From assembly GCA_035476635.1 (NCBI GenBank), contig DATILI010000023.1, positions 1 through 17,932 of the forward strand: a stretch of 17,932 bases of DNA. The letters run 5' to 3'. This document shows, in pieces, positions 1-7,470 of the stretch. Position 1 is the stretch's first letter. Each line of letters starts with the position of its first letter. This DNA is from DATILI01 sp035476635 (GTDB lineage: Bacteria; Pseudomonadota; Gammaproteobacteria; Burkholderiales; Burkholderiaceae_C). Below the pieces are notes generated by a model. The model was not told where the DNA came from. It was given only the letters and a program-made list of their open reading frames with translations, and ran no database searches. A program made the translations under genes and the position numbers.

Positions 1-1
1 G

Positions 2-679
2 GCGGGCGCGGCCAGGCCACGCGTGGTGGTCGACAGTTCCTCGATCTCGCAGGAGGGTTCGGCCGAAATCCGCGCGCGGCTTGAAGCCCTGGGCGTGGCC
101 TACCTTTGCGCGCCGGTCTCGGGCAATGCCAAGGTGGCCAAAGCCGGCAAGCTGCTGGTCGTGGCCTCGGGTCCCAAGGCGCTGTATGCCGAGGTCGAGC
201 CCTACCTGCAGGCCATGGCGCGCAAGGTGATGTGGGTGGGCGAGGGCGAGCTGGCCCGGATCTGGAAAATCGCGCACAACACCATGTTCGGCGTGATCAT
301 CCAGAACCTGTGCGAGATCACCGTGCTGGCCGAGAAAGCCGGCATCCCGCGCCACGTCTTCCTGGAAAGCATCAACGACTCGGTGCTGGGCTCGATGTAC
401 ACAAAGTACAAGACGCCGATGCTGACCAACCTCACTTTTGACCAGGTTACCTTCACGCCGAAGCTGCTGCTGAAAGACATGGACCTGGGCCTGGGCGCAG
501 CCAAGGCGCACGGTGTGGCCATGCCGGCGGCGGCGGCCACGCGCGAGTCGGTGGCGCGCATGGTGGGCCGGGGCTACGACGACATCGACTTCGCGGTGCT
601 GCTGGTCGAGACGGCGAAAGACGCTGGCCTGGAACTCAGGCCCGAGAACGTCAAGATGAGCGACGGCCTAGAGAGCTGA
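2..679 (+). CDS. NAD(P)-dependent oxidoreductase, 3-hydroxyisobutyrate dehydrogenase family (5' partial)
   Basis: This is the C-terminal three quarters of a beta-hydroxyacid dehydrogenase. The frame stays open to the left edge, so the N-terminal GxGxxG nucleotide-binding loop lies outside the window; the GTG at 23 is internal. Visible family signatures are the VVVDSSSIS strand, the substrate-binding loop APVSGN, and the catalytic-lysine helix (WKIAHN, lysine followed four residues later by asparagine). The all-helical C-terminal domain follows. Such enzymes oxidise or reduce short beta-hydroxy acids or related semialdehydes with NAD(P) in the cytoplasm; the substrate cannot be read from sequence. 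The stop codon is 1 bp before the next start, so it is co-transcribed with the amidohydrolase. A second member of the family sits three genes downstream. The family assignment is firm and the exact reaction is unknown. Confidence 0.9.
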   Translation, partial: AGAARPRVVVDSSSISQEGSAEIRARLEALGVAYLCAPVSGNAKVAKAGKLLVVASGPKALYAEVEPYLQAMARKVMWVGEGELARIWKIAHNTMFGVIIQNLCEITVLAEKAGIPRHVFLESINDSVLGSMYTKYKTPMLTNLTFDQVTFTPKLLLKDMDLGLGAAKAHGVAMPAAAATRESVARMVGRGYDDIDFAVLLVETAKDAGLELRPENVKMSDGLES

Positions 680-680
680 A

Positions 681-2027
681 ATGATGCGCACCCTGATCCG
701 CGGCGCCACCGTCCTCACGATGGACGCCCAGGGCGACCTGCCGCAGGGCGACATCCTGGTGACGGGCGAGACGCTCACCGAGATCGCGCCGCGCATCGAT
801 GCGGGCGATGCGCAGCTGGTCGATGCCAGCGGTTGCATCGTCATTCCGGGCCTGGTCAATGCGCACATGCACACCTGGCAGACCGCGTTGCGTGGCCTCG
901 CCGCCAACTGGACGCTGCTCGAATATTTCCAGAAGATGCACGCGGGCCTGGCCACGGTGTTCGAACCCGAAGATTTGCACATCGCCACATTGGTCGGCGC
1001 GCTGAACCAGCTCAATTGCGGCACCACCACGCTGGCCGACTGGTGCCACAACAATCCCACTCCGGCGCACAACGATGCGGCGATCGATGGCCTGCTCCAG
1101 TCCGGCATCCGCGCCGCGTTCTTCCACGGCACGCCCAAGCCCGATCCCAAGCCGGGCGAGGCACCGTTCTGGGAGCTGCCGCATCCACGCGCCGAGGTGG
1201 AGCGCCTGCTGAAAAGCCACCAGGGCAAGCCCTTGCTCAGCGTGCAGGCAGCCGTGCTCGGGCCGCACTATTCCACGCTTGAAGTCGCGCTGCACGACTT
1301 TCGCATGGCACGTGAACTCGGCCTCATCGCCTCGCTGCACCAGGGCGGCGGACCGGCGCGCACACCGGACGGCTGGGCAAGGCTGGAAGCCGCAGGGCTG
1401 CTGGGCGACCACGTCAATATCGTGCACGGCCACGCGCTGAGCGATGCGCAGCTGCAGCGCTTTTGCGAGCTGGGCTTGAGCTTTTCCGCCGCGGCCGAAA
1501 GCGAGATGTCGCAGGGCCACGGCCACCCGATCACCGGGCGACTGCGTCGCCTTGGCCGCGCGCCCTCCCTCGGGGTGGACCTTGAAAGCGTGATGAGCGG
1601 CGACATGCTCAGCCAGGCGCGCATTGCGCTGGGCATCCAGCGCAGCCTGGACAACGTCGCCTACCGCGAAGCGCATGGCAGCATTCCGCCGACCTCGACC
1701 ATCACCACGCGCGAGGCGCTGGCCTGGGTCACCATCGAGGGCGCGAAGATGCTTAAAAGCGCGCACCGCATCGGTTCACTGGCCGCGGGCAAGCAGGCCG
1801 ACCTGGTGCTGATCCGTGCCGACGACTTGAACATGCAGCCGGTGCACGACCCGGTGAGCACGGTGGTGATGCAGACGTCTCTTGCCAACATCGACAGCGT
1901 CATGGTGGCCGGCCGGTGGAAAAAGCGGCGCGGCCGCCTGCTCCATGTAGAGCTGGCGCCCAAGCTGGCCCAGCTGCAGGCATCGGGTCGCAAGATTGCC
2001 GGTGCATTGGGGCTCCGTGGCCCCTGA
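681..2027 (+). CDS. Metal-dependent amidohydrolase (cytosine deaminase / TrzA-AtzB-like family)
   Basis: This 448-aa cytoplasmic enzyme of the amidohydrolase superfamily is a TIM barrel with a small composite beta domain formed by both termini. It opens with the typical strand MRTLIRGATVLTMD. The metal-binding HxH is H62-M-H64 in VNAHMHTW. The strand-5 histidine is H220 (SLHQGGG), strand 6 carries H249 (VHGHAL), and the strand-8 aspartate is D300 (LGVDLES). The C-terminal AGKQADLVLI motif is characteristic. Members hydrolyse or deaminate N-heterocycles and related amides, including guanine, cytosine and s-triazine products. The position normally holding Glu in the HxxE motif is glycine (HQGG), so ordinary deaminase chemistry is doubtful. 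It starts at ATG 681, 1 bp after the preceding stop, and a second ATG follows at once. Its place in an operon with dehydrogenases and maleylacetate reductase suggests a catabolic role. The substrate is unknown. Confidence 0.9.
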   Translation: MMRTLIRGATVLTMDAQGDLPQGDILVTGETLTEIAPRIDAGDAQLVDASGCIVIPGLVNAHMHTWQTALRGLAANWTLLEYFQKMHAGLATVFEPEDLHIATLVGALNQLNCGTTTLADWCHNNPTPAHNDAAIDGLLQSGIRAAFFHGTPKPDPKPGEAPFWELPHPRAEVERLLKSHQGKPLLSVQAAVLGPHYSTLEVALHDFRMARELGLIASLHQGGGPARTPDGWARLEAAGLLGDHVNIVHGHALSDAQLQRFCELGLSFSAAAESEMSQGHGHPITGRLRRLGRAPSLGVDLESVMSGDMLSQARIALGIQRSLDNVAYREAHGSIPPTSTITTREALAWVTIEGAKMLKSAHRIGSLAAGKQADLVLIRADDLNMQPVHDPVSTVVMQTSLANIDSVMVAGRWKKRRGRLLHVELAPKLAQLQASGRKIAGALGLRGP

Positions 2028-2055
2028 GAATCCGAACCAAAAGCAATTCAAGCCC

Positions 2056-2063
2056 GAAGGAGA
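2056..2063 (+). promoter_or_regulatory. Ribosome binding site deciding the Bug protein start
   Basis: GAAGGAGA lies 5 bases before the ATG at 2069. It fixes the start there rather than at in-frame upstream codons, because only this start puts a signal peptide at the N-terminus. Confidence 0.75.
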
Positions 2064-2068
2064 CAAGC

Positions 2069-3037
2069 ATGCAAGGAATCATCTTTCACGTAGCCGGTGC
2101 ACTGTTGCTGGCGCTGTCGGCGTCCAGCGCCTGGCCCCAAGGCTATCCGAACAAGCCCATCCGCTTCATCGTGCCGTTCACCGCGGGCAGCGGCACCGAC
2201 GTGATCGCACGCACCGTGGGCGACACCATGGCGCGCGGCCTGGGCCAGCCCATCATCATCGAGAACAAGCCCGGCGCCGGCGGCACCATTGCGGCGGCCC
2301 AGGTGGCCAAGGGCGAGCCTGATGGCTACATGGTGCTGATCCACTCCTCCAGCCACGCGGTCAATCCCGCCATCTACCCGAGCCTGCCGTTCGACACGCT
2401 GAAGGACCTGACCGGCGTTACGCCGCTGGCTTCGCTGCCCAACGTGATGGTGGTCTCGCCCGAGCGCGGCTGGAAGAGCGTGGCCGATGTGGTGGCCGCG
2501 GCCAAGGCCAAGCCCGGCCAACTCAACTACGCGTCGGCCGGCATGGGCAGCGCCACCCACCTGAACGCCGAGAAATTCAAGCTGCAGGCCGGCTTCGACG
2601 CGGTGCACGTGCCATTCAAGGGCACGCCCGAGGCGGTGACCGACGTCATCGGCGGGCGCAGCGACTGGTACTTCGCGCCGCTATCGGCCGCCATGCCGCT
2701 GATCAAGGACGGCAAGCTGCAGGCGCTGGCCGTGAGCACGCCGCAGCGCACCCCGGCGCTGCCGCAGGTGCCGACGACGCTGGAGGCGGGCGTTCCCGGA
2801 TCGGACTACATCTTCTGGGTGGCGATGATCGTGCACAGCGGTACGCCGCCGGCGGTGATCAAGCGGTTGAACGAGGAAGCGCACAAGGCGCTCGCCAACC
2901 CCGACGTCAAGGAACGCATGGTCAAGCTGGGCGCCGAGGCATTCCCGCTCACGCCCGAGGCGTTCAATGCCTTCATCAAGACCGAGATGGAGTCCGCGGC
3001 GCGCGTGGCGAAGGCGGCCAACCTGAAAGTGCAGTGA
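2069..3037 (+). CDS. Tripartite tricarboxylate transporter substrate-binding protein (Bug/TctC family)
   Basis: This is a periplasmic solute-binding protein of 322 aa, the usual length for the family. The N-terminus (MQGIIFHVAGALLLALSASS) is a Sec signal peptide, probably cleaved near AWPQ. The mature protein begins with the Bug hallmark YPNKPIRFIVPF, then GSGTDVIAR, the QPIIIENKPGAGG strand and GDPDGY-like GEPDGYMVLI. A second lobe follows (VPFKGTPEAVTDVIGGRSDWYF). Bug proteins bind carboxylates such as citrate, glutamate, aromatic acids or nicotinate and hand them to TctAB-type permeases. No TctA or TctB gene is nearby, as is common for the many orphan Bug genes in Burkholderiales. Its location between the amidohydrolase and a dehydrogenase suggests it captures the pathway substrate. 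The last four bases overlap the next start (GTGA). The ligand is unknown. Confidence 0.95.
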   Translation: MQGIIFHVAGALLLALSASSAWPQGYPNKPIRFIVPFTAGSGTDVIARTVGDTMARGLGQPIIIENKPGAGGTIAAAQVAKGEPDGYMVLIHSSSHAVNPAIYPSLPFDTLKDLTGVTPLASLPNVMVVSPERGWKSVADVVAAAKAKPGQLNYASAGMGSATHLNAEKFKLQAGFDAVHVPFKGTPEAVTDVIGGRSDWYFAPLSAAMPLIKDGKLQALAVSTPQRTPALPQVPTTLEAGVPGSDYIFWVAMIVHSGTPPAVIKRLNEEAHKALANPDVKERMVKLGAEAFPLTPEAFNAFIKTEMESAARVAKAANLKVQ

Positions 3038-3918
3038 GCATCGTGCGAGTTCATTTCATCGGCATCGGCAAGATGGGCCTGCCCATGGCCTTGCACTTGC
3101 ACGCGGCGGGCCACGCGGTGAGCGTGTTCGACGCCGATGCGCAGCGGCAGATGCTTGGGCACGCGCAAGGCCTTGCCGTGGCCGACGATGCGGACCAGGC
3201 GATTGGCGCGAGCGAGGTGGTGTTTTCGTCCTTGTCCAACGACGCGGCCCTGCTCAATGTGGCGGGCCGGCTTGCAAGCGCCGCGCAACCCGGCACGGTG
3301 TATGTGGACACCAGCACCGTCTCGCCCGAAGCATCGGCCGTTGCCGCGCAAACGCTGGGCGCCGCTGGTGTGCTCTACCTGCGCGCCCCGGTCTCGGGCA
3401 ACAACCGGATGGCCGAGGCCGCGGCGCTCACCGTGATGGCTTCCGGCCCGCGCGCGGCGTACGACCTGGTGGAGCCGCTGCTGGCGCTGCTGGGCGCGAA
3501 CCGCTTCTACCTGGGCGAGGCGGAAGAGGCGCGCCTGATGAAACTGGTGGTCAACCTGATGATCGCCCAGACCAGCGCCATGCTGGCCGAGGCGCTGACG
3601 CTGGGCCGCAAGGGCGGCCTTGAATGGCAGGACATGTGGCGGGTGCTGACTGCCAGCGCCGTGGCTTCGCCCATCGTCAAGGCCAAGGCCGCGCAGCTGA
3701 GCGTGAGGGACTTCACGCCCACCTTTACCGTCGAGCAAATGCTCAAGGACCTGGGGCTGATTCTGGGCGCGGGTGCCGCCAATCGCGTACCGCTGCCGCA
3801 GACCGCGTTGACTTTTCAGCTGATGCAAACCGCCGCGGCGCAAGGCGATGCGCAGGATGACTACGCCGCCATCATCAAGGCCGTGGAGCGCAGCGCCGGC
3901 CTGGGGACTGAACTGTGA
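3034..3918 (+). CDS. NAD(P)-dependent oxidoreductase, 3-hydroxyisobutyrate dehydrogenase family
   Basis: This is a complete 294-aa beta-hydroxyacid dehydrogenase. The N-terminal Rossmann fold has the dinucleotide loop G10-I-G12-K-M-G15 (FIGIGKMGLPMA), and an acidic residue at the end of strand 2 (VFDAD) favours NAD over NADP. The substrate loop is APVSGN (118-123), and the catalytic lysine is K170 with N174 four residues on (LMKLVVN). A helical C-terminal domain ends near AVERSAGLG. The start is GTG, overlapping the stop of the Bug gene as GTGA, and the gene's own stop overlaps the reductase start in the same way, so the three are translationally coupled. It is a distant paralogue of the enzyme at the left edge, and both carry Asn in APVSGN where many family members have Gly. 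The family is certain; the substrate is not. Confidence 0.92.
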   Translation: MSIVRVHFIGIGKMGLPMALHLHAAGHAVSVFDADAQRQMLGHAQGLAVADDADQAIGASEVVFSSLSNDAALLNVAGRLASAAQPGTVYVDTSTVSPEASAVAAQTLGAAGVLYLRAPVSGNNRMAEAAALTVMASGPRAAYDLVEPLLALLGANRFYLGEAEEARLMKLVVNLMIAQTSAMLAEALTLGRKGGLEWQDMWRVLTASAVASPIVKAKAAQLSVRDFTPTFTVEQMLKDLGLILGAGAANRVPLPQTALTFQLMQTAAAQGDAQDDYAAIIKAVERSAGLGTEL

Positions 3919-4973
3919 AACCTTTTGTCTACAACGCCCATCCCGCCCGCGTGGTGTTTGGTGCGGGCTCCCTTTCCAGCCTGGCCGAAGAAATCGAACG
4001 CCTTGGCGCGAAGAAAGCGCTGGTGCTTTGCACCCCCGAGCAGCGCGCATCGGCCGAGCGTGTGGCCGGCCTGCTCGGCGCCCGCGCTGCCGGCGTGTTC
4101 GACCGCGCCGTGATGCATGTTCCGATCGAGACCGCGCGCGAGGCGCGCGAAGTGGCCCGCAAGCTGGGGGCCGACTGCGCGGTGGCCATTGGCGGCGGCT
4201 CGACCACCGGCCTGGGCAAGGCTATCGCGCTGGATTCGGGCCTGCCCATCCTGGCCATTCCCACCACCTACGCCGGCAGCGAAATGACGCCGATCTATGG
4301 CATCACCGAAGCCGGCCTGAAGAAGACCGGCAAGGACGCGCGGGTGCTGCCGCGGGTGGTGATCTACGACCCGGAACTCTCGCTGAGCCTGCCGGTGCCC
4401 TTGAGCGTGACCAGTGGCATCAACGCCATCGCCCATGCGGCCGAAGGCCTGTACGCCGTCGACGCCAACCCCATCATGGACTTGATGGCCGAGGAGGGCA
4501 TCGCCGCCATCGCGCGCGCCCTGCCCGCCATCAAGAGCCAGCCGGATGACCTGCAGGCGCGCAGCGACGCCCTGTATGGCGCCTGGCTTTGCGGCACGGT
4601 CCTTGGCAACGTCGGCATGGCGCTGCACCACAAGCTGTGCCACACGCTGGGCGGCAGTTTCAATCTGCCGCATGCCGAGACCCACACCGTCGTGCTGCCG
4701 CACGCGCTGGCCTACAACGCCCAGGCCGCCCCGCAAGCCATGCAACGCATCGCCCGAGCGCTGAACGCCGCGGGTGCGGCGCAGGGGGTGTTCGATCTGG
4801 CCCAGGCCAACGGTGCGCCTGTCGCGCTCAAGGACATCGGCATGCAAGCGCAAGACCTGGACAAGGCCTGCGATATCGCCTTGCAGAACCAGTACCCCAA
4901 CCCGCGGCCGCTGGAACACGCGGCGATCCGGCAACTGTTGCAGGATGCGTTCGAGGGCAAGCGGCCGGTCTAG
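3915..4973 (+). CDS. Maleylacetate reductase (iron-containing alcohol dehydrogenase superfamily)
   Basis: This 352-aa cytoplasmic enzyme is predicted to reduce maleylacetate to 3-oxoadipate with NAD(P)H, the last dedicated step of hydroxyquinol, resorcinol and chlorocatechol breakdown. The start YNAHPARVVFGAGSL, the nucleotide-binding AIGGGSTTGLGKAIAL and the IPTTYAGSEMTPI segment are typical of maleylacetate reductases. At the metal site the family Asp is replaced by N170 (SGINAIAH), with H174, H239 and H253 at the expected spacing. As I recall the family, this Asp-to-Asn change is common in maleylacetate reductases, which can work without iron. The GTG start overlaps the preceding stop (GTGA). 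It is the last gene of the operon, and its stop lies 3 bp from the convergent transglutaminase gene. The matching ring-cleavage gene is at 16461. A less likely alternative is a generic Fe-alcohol dehydrogenase. Confidence 0.9.
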   Translation: MKPFVYNAHPARVVFGAGSLSSLAEEIERLGAKKALVLCTPEQRASAERVAGLLGARAAGVFDRAVMHVPIETAREAREVARKLGADCAVAIGGGSTTGLGKAIALDSGLPILAIPTTYAGSEMTPIYGITEAGLKKTGKDARVLPRVVIYDPELSLSLPVPLSVTSGINAIAHAAEGLYAVDANPIMDLMAEEGIAAIARALPAIKSQPDDLQARSDALYGAWLCGTVLGNVGMALHHKLCHTLGGSFNLPHAETHTVVLPHALAYNAQAAPQAMQRIARALNAAGAAQGVFDLAQANGAPVALKDIGMQAQDLDKACDIALQNQYPNPRPLEHAAIRQLLQDAFEGKRPV

Positions 4974-4976
4974 TTC

Positions 4977-5900
4977 TTAGGTGCCGGCGGGCCGTTGCAG
5001 GCCATAGGGGCCGGGGTCGGTGGACAGTGCATCCGTGCCGTGCACCGGCACCACGCAGTGTCCGTCCGCGCCGTTCACCGCCTCGATGAACAGCACCGGC
5101 GCCTGGGACTCCAGGCTGCCGAAGATCGAGGCGAACGCCGCGTCGGCCGCGTCGCGCCCCGTTGCCAAGCGGATGAAACCCATGGGAATCGCCGTGCCCG
5201 AAGGGTCGAACAAATACCAGCGGTGGCCGAGATACGCCTCGACATACGCATGAAAATCCTGCGGCCCCAACGCCGGGTCGGCGCCGTAGTCGATGCCTGA
5301 CGCAAAGCGCGCGGGGATGTTGACCGCGCGGCACAGCGCAATCATCAGGTGGGCGAAGTCGCGGCACACGCCCTGCTTGGTCACCAGCGTGTCACAGGCC
5401 GACGTGGTCGAATCCGACGTGTTCGAGCAAAAACTTACATGGGCCTGCACCCAGTCGCGAATGGCGGCCACGCGCTGATAGCCCTGCCATAGCGTGCCGA
5501 ACTGCGCCACGGCAAACCGGTGCAGGCGGTCCGACTCGCAATAGCGGCTGGGGTAGAGGTAGGGCAATACCTCGCCGGGCAGGAAGGGAATGGGGATTTC
5601 AGGGACCGACTGCGGCGCGGCGCGGTGGTGCGCAATATCGATGATCGCCTCATAGTGCACGTGCAGCGGGCCGGCGTTGGCGCGCAGCCGCAAGTACCTG
5701 GCGTGCGTAGAGGCGTCCTCGTAGCTCTGCGTAGCCAAGGGTTGGCTGATGTGCAGCCCCTCGGCAACCAGCAGTTGCTGCTCGGTCCGCGCGGCCTGGA
5801 TGTTGAAGATGAAATCGGCGCCGTCCTGGAGGATCTGGTAGCCCAGGTCAACCGAGTAGCGCAGCCGCACCGAAGCCGGGGCATCCACTCTGCGGTTCAT
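4977..5900 (-). CDS. Transglutaminase-like cysteine peptidase family protein
   Basis: This 307-aa protein belongs to the bacterial transglutaminase-like superfamily. Residues 1-150 form an N-terminal beta-rich domain (RLRYSVDLGYQI, with the LRLRANAGPLHVHYEA strand pair). The core follows, with the catalytic triad C179 (QGVCRDFAH), H217 (DFHAYVEAYL) and D232 (WYLFDPSG). Members are mostly proteases or amidases rather than protein cross-linkers. No signal peptide is visible, so it is probably cytoplasmic. The start is ATG at 5900, 3 bp after the stop of the 77-aa gene upstream, so the two probably form an operon. The stop is 3 bp from the convergent maleylacetate reductase stop. The fold and triad are clear; the substrate is unknown, and similar genes in other genomes often sit next to peptide or cyanophycin-like metabolism genes. 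Confidence 0.92.
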   Translation of the reverse strand: MNRRVDAPASVRLRYSVDLGYQILQDGADFIFNIQAARTEQQLLVAEGLHISQPLATQSYEDASTHARYLRLRANAGPLHVHYEAIIDIAHHRAAPQSVPEIPIPFLPGEVLPYLYPSRYCESDRLHRFAVAQFGTLWQGYQRVAAIRDWVQAHVSFCSNTSDSTTSACDTLVTKQGVCRDFAHLMIALCRAVNIPARFASGIDYGADPALGPQDFHAYVEAYLGHRWYLFDPSGTAIPMGFIRLATGRDAADAAFASIFGSLESQAPVLFIEAVNGADGHCVVPVHGTDALSTDPGPYGLQRPAGT

Positions 5901-5903
5901 CGC

Positions 5904-6137
5904 CTACCCATAGTTCAGGATCCAGCGCACACCTTGGTCGTAGGCCGCGCGCACGGCGTCTTCGACACGCTGGAAACTGCCGGGTTCTACCGCAATTTCC
6001 CGCGGCCGCGTCGGCCAGACCTGCTTGGATACGACCAGCGTCGGAACGAATTCCTTGCCACCGTGCAGTGGTCGGGCGCCGCAGCGCAACTCATATTGAT
6101 CGTGCTGAAAGATACTGACTTCGTCCATGGCCGCCAT
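5904..6137 (-). CDS. Small conserved-type hypothetical protein (77 aa)
   Basis: I do not recognise a named family with certainty. The product is a soluble 77-aa protein without signal peptide or membrane segment. It has an N-terminal beta-strand region (VSIFQHDQYELRCGARPL), a central strand (EFVPTLVVSKQVWPTRPREIAV) and a C-terminal helix (FQRVEDAVRAAYDQGVRWI). The pattern suggests a compact alpha/beta fold and resembles small DUF proteins of Burkholderiales. It is probably real because it exactly fills the space up to the transglutaminase gene, ending 3 bp before that start, and has a protein-like composition. The start may be the ATG at 6137 or the one three codons later (6128). It is divergent from the exported protein gene at 6248. 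Confidence 0.65.
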   Translation of the reverse strand: MAAMDEVSIFQHDQYELRCGARPLHGGKEFVPTLVVSKQVWPTRPREIAVEPGSFQRVEDAVRAAYDQGVRWILNYG

Positions 6138-6247
6138 TTTCCCAACGAAAGTAGCCAGTATGCTCTTTTCCGGCCGGAAGCCGGTTTCACCAAGGGCGGA
6201 AAAACCACTATTGCTGCTACGCTTGCGCCGAAGGTGGAGGAAGCAAT
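6138..6247. promoter_or_regulatory. Divergent intergenic region with 12-bp palindrome
   Basis: This 110-bp gap between the leftward 77-aa gene and the rightward exported-protein gene must hold both promoters. It contains a perfect palindrome, TTCCGGCCGGAA, at 6168-6179. In DNA this GC-rich, a palindrome of that length may be chance. No convincing -35/-10 pair is visible. The ribosome binding site GGAGGAAG at 6236-6243 serves the gene at 6248. Confidence 0.4.
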
Positions 6248-7456
6248 ATGAAATGGCATCGAATCATCGTCTTGCTGGCGCTTTGTGTTGTGTGCAGTTT
6301 TGCGCGGGCTCAAGCGCTGCCGGTTTCGGAGGAGGCGATCGCGAAGTTGCAGGTCGTGCGTGAAGCGCTTTTTGATACCAGGCGCATCGACATTCCCCAG
6401 CTATCCGACGACATCAGGGCGGCGATCCGTGATGGCGAGCAGCTTGAGCGCGAAGGTAAATATGAAACTGCGCTGGAGCGATTGCTGGTACTTCAAAAGT
6501 ACAGCCCGCTGCTCGACTTGCCCAGCTTCGATGTGCACATGCTTGCGGGGTGGCTCTATGGCAAGCTTGGCCAGGCTGATGCGAGCCAGCAGCATCGCCA
6601 GCGTGCCGCTGCTTACAGGGCGTTGCTCGGGGCGCGAATCGGCTCCGGGACTTCAGCCGATGATCCATTGCGCGTAGTCATGCACAGCGAAGCGGTTGAG
6701 TGGTTGAGATCGCGACTGGCGCGTGTGGTGGACTTCAAGTCGAATACCTATGGCACTCGCGAGATCATGGTTTTCACTTACCAGGGGCCGGTGGTGGGCA
6801 GTCCGCCGCAGCAGCTGTTCGTCGAAATCGACCCTCGCACGCGTGCCCAGGCGAACGCGCGAATTGATCGATTCAAGCCGATTCCGGTGGCGGAAATGCC
6901 ACCCAAGAGCCTTGAATGGATGCGCGTGGCCAGCGAGAAGCGCAACCGCTTTCTGAACGATTCGGCTTTTCCCTATCTGGAGCTGCGCCACCAGCTCGAT
7001 GAACTCATGAAGCGGTCCGCCGAACTGCACAAGAACGGAAAATTGCACGAAGCGCTGGCAGTGCTGGGTGAGGTCGAACGTATCCGTCCCATCGAGGAAG
7101 TCCCGACGCCACGTTGGTTGATCTGGTACAGCTATTTGATGGGCAGGACGGGCAACGTGCAAAAACAATCCGAATTGCGTGGACTCATATTCGGGGTGCA
7201 GCAAGTCATCGCGCACAGCGGCGACGGACGCACGGCGGAAACCGCGGTCCATGTCTTGTTCATTGACGAAGAATACGACTGGCTTGCCCAAAAGAAGCTC
7301 AAGCTGGGGCGTCAGTCATTGCGTCACATCGGAGGCGAAACCTACGACGTCATGAGCGTGACTGATACGCAGGGTGTGCCCAGCGACATCTATTTCAACA
7401 TCACGCGGATGTATGCCAAATACTCGCAAATAACCGGAAGCGACAAGGCAAACTGA
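6248..7456 (+). CDS. Exported protein of unknown function (possible DUF4919-like C-terminus)
   Basis: This 402-aa protein has a clear Sec signal peptide (MKWHRIIVLLALCVVCSFARAQA), so it is periplasmic or secreted. Residues 55-115 look like paired TPR-type helices (LEREGKYETALERLLVLQKYSPLL, then MLAGWLYGKLGQADASQQHR). A second similar pair lies near residues 255-300 (ELHKNGKLHEALAVLGEVERI). The C-terminal strand-rich segment (TAETAVHVLFIDEEYDWL through ETYDVMSVTD to SDIYFNIT) resembles the end of DUF4919-type proteins; this is recalled from memory and not verified. By eye the GC content is clearly lower than in the flanking genes, which may mean recent acquisition or relaxed codon use. GGAGGAAG at 6236-6243 supports the ATG. 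The hydrolase gene follows 14 bp downstream. The function is unknown. Confidence 0.8.
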   Translation: MKWHRIIVLLALCVVCSFARAQALPVSEEAIAKLQVVREALFDTRRIDIPQLSDDIRAAIRDGEQLEREGKYETALERLLVLQKYSPLLDLPSFDVHMLAGWLYGKLGQADASQQHRQRAAAYRALLGARIGSGTSADDPLRVVMHSEAVEWLRSRLARVVDFKSNTYGTREIMVFTYQGPVVGSPPQQLFVEIDPRTRAQANARIDRFKPIPVAEMPPKSLEWMRVASEKRNRFLNDSAFPYLELRHQLDELMKRSAELHKNGKLHEALAVLGEVERIRPIEEVPTPRWLIWYSYLMGRTGNVQKQSELRGLIFGVQQVIAHSGDGRTAETAVHVLFIDEEYDWLAQKKLKLGRQSLRHIGGETYDVMSVTDTQGVPSDIYFNITRMYAKYSQITGSDKAN

Positions 7457-7470
7457 GGAGGCGTTCCCTG

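Noticed and set aside
4957..4998. Possible hairpin across the convergent stops of the maleylacetate reductase and transglutaminase genes (GCAAGCGGCCGG against CCGGCGGGCCGTTGC).
   Set aside because: The stem is imperfect, the arms lie inside both coding regions and no T-tract follows, so I do not call it a terminator.
6168..6179. 12-bp palindrome TTCCGGCCGGAA as an operator.
   Set aside because: Several such palindromes are expected by chance in 18 kb of GC-rich DNA; it is kept only as a note within the intergenic region.
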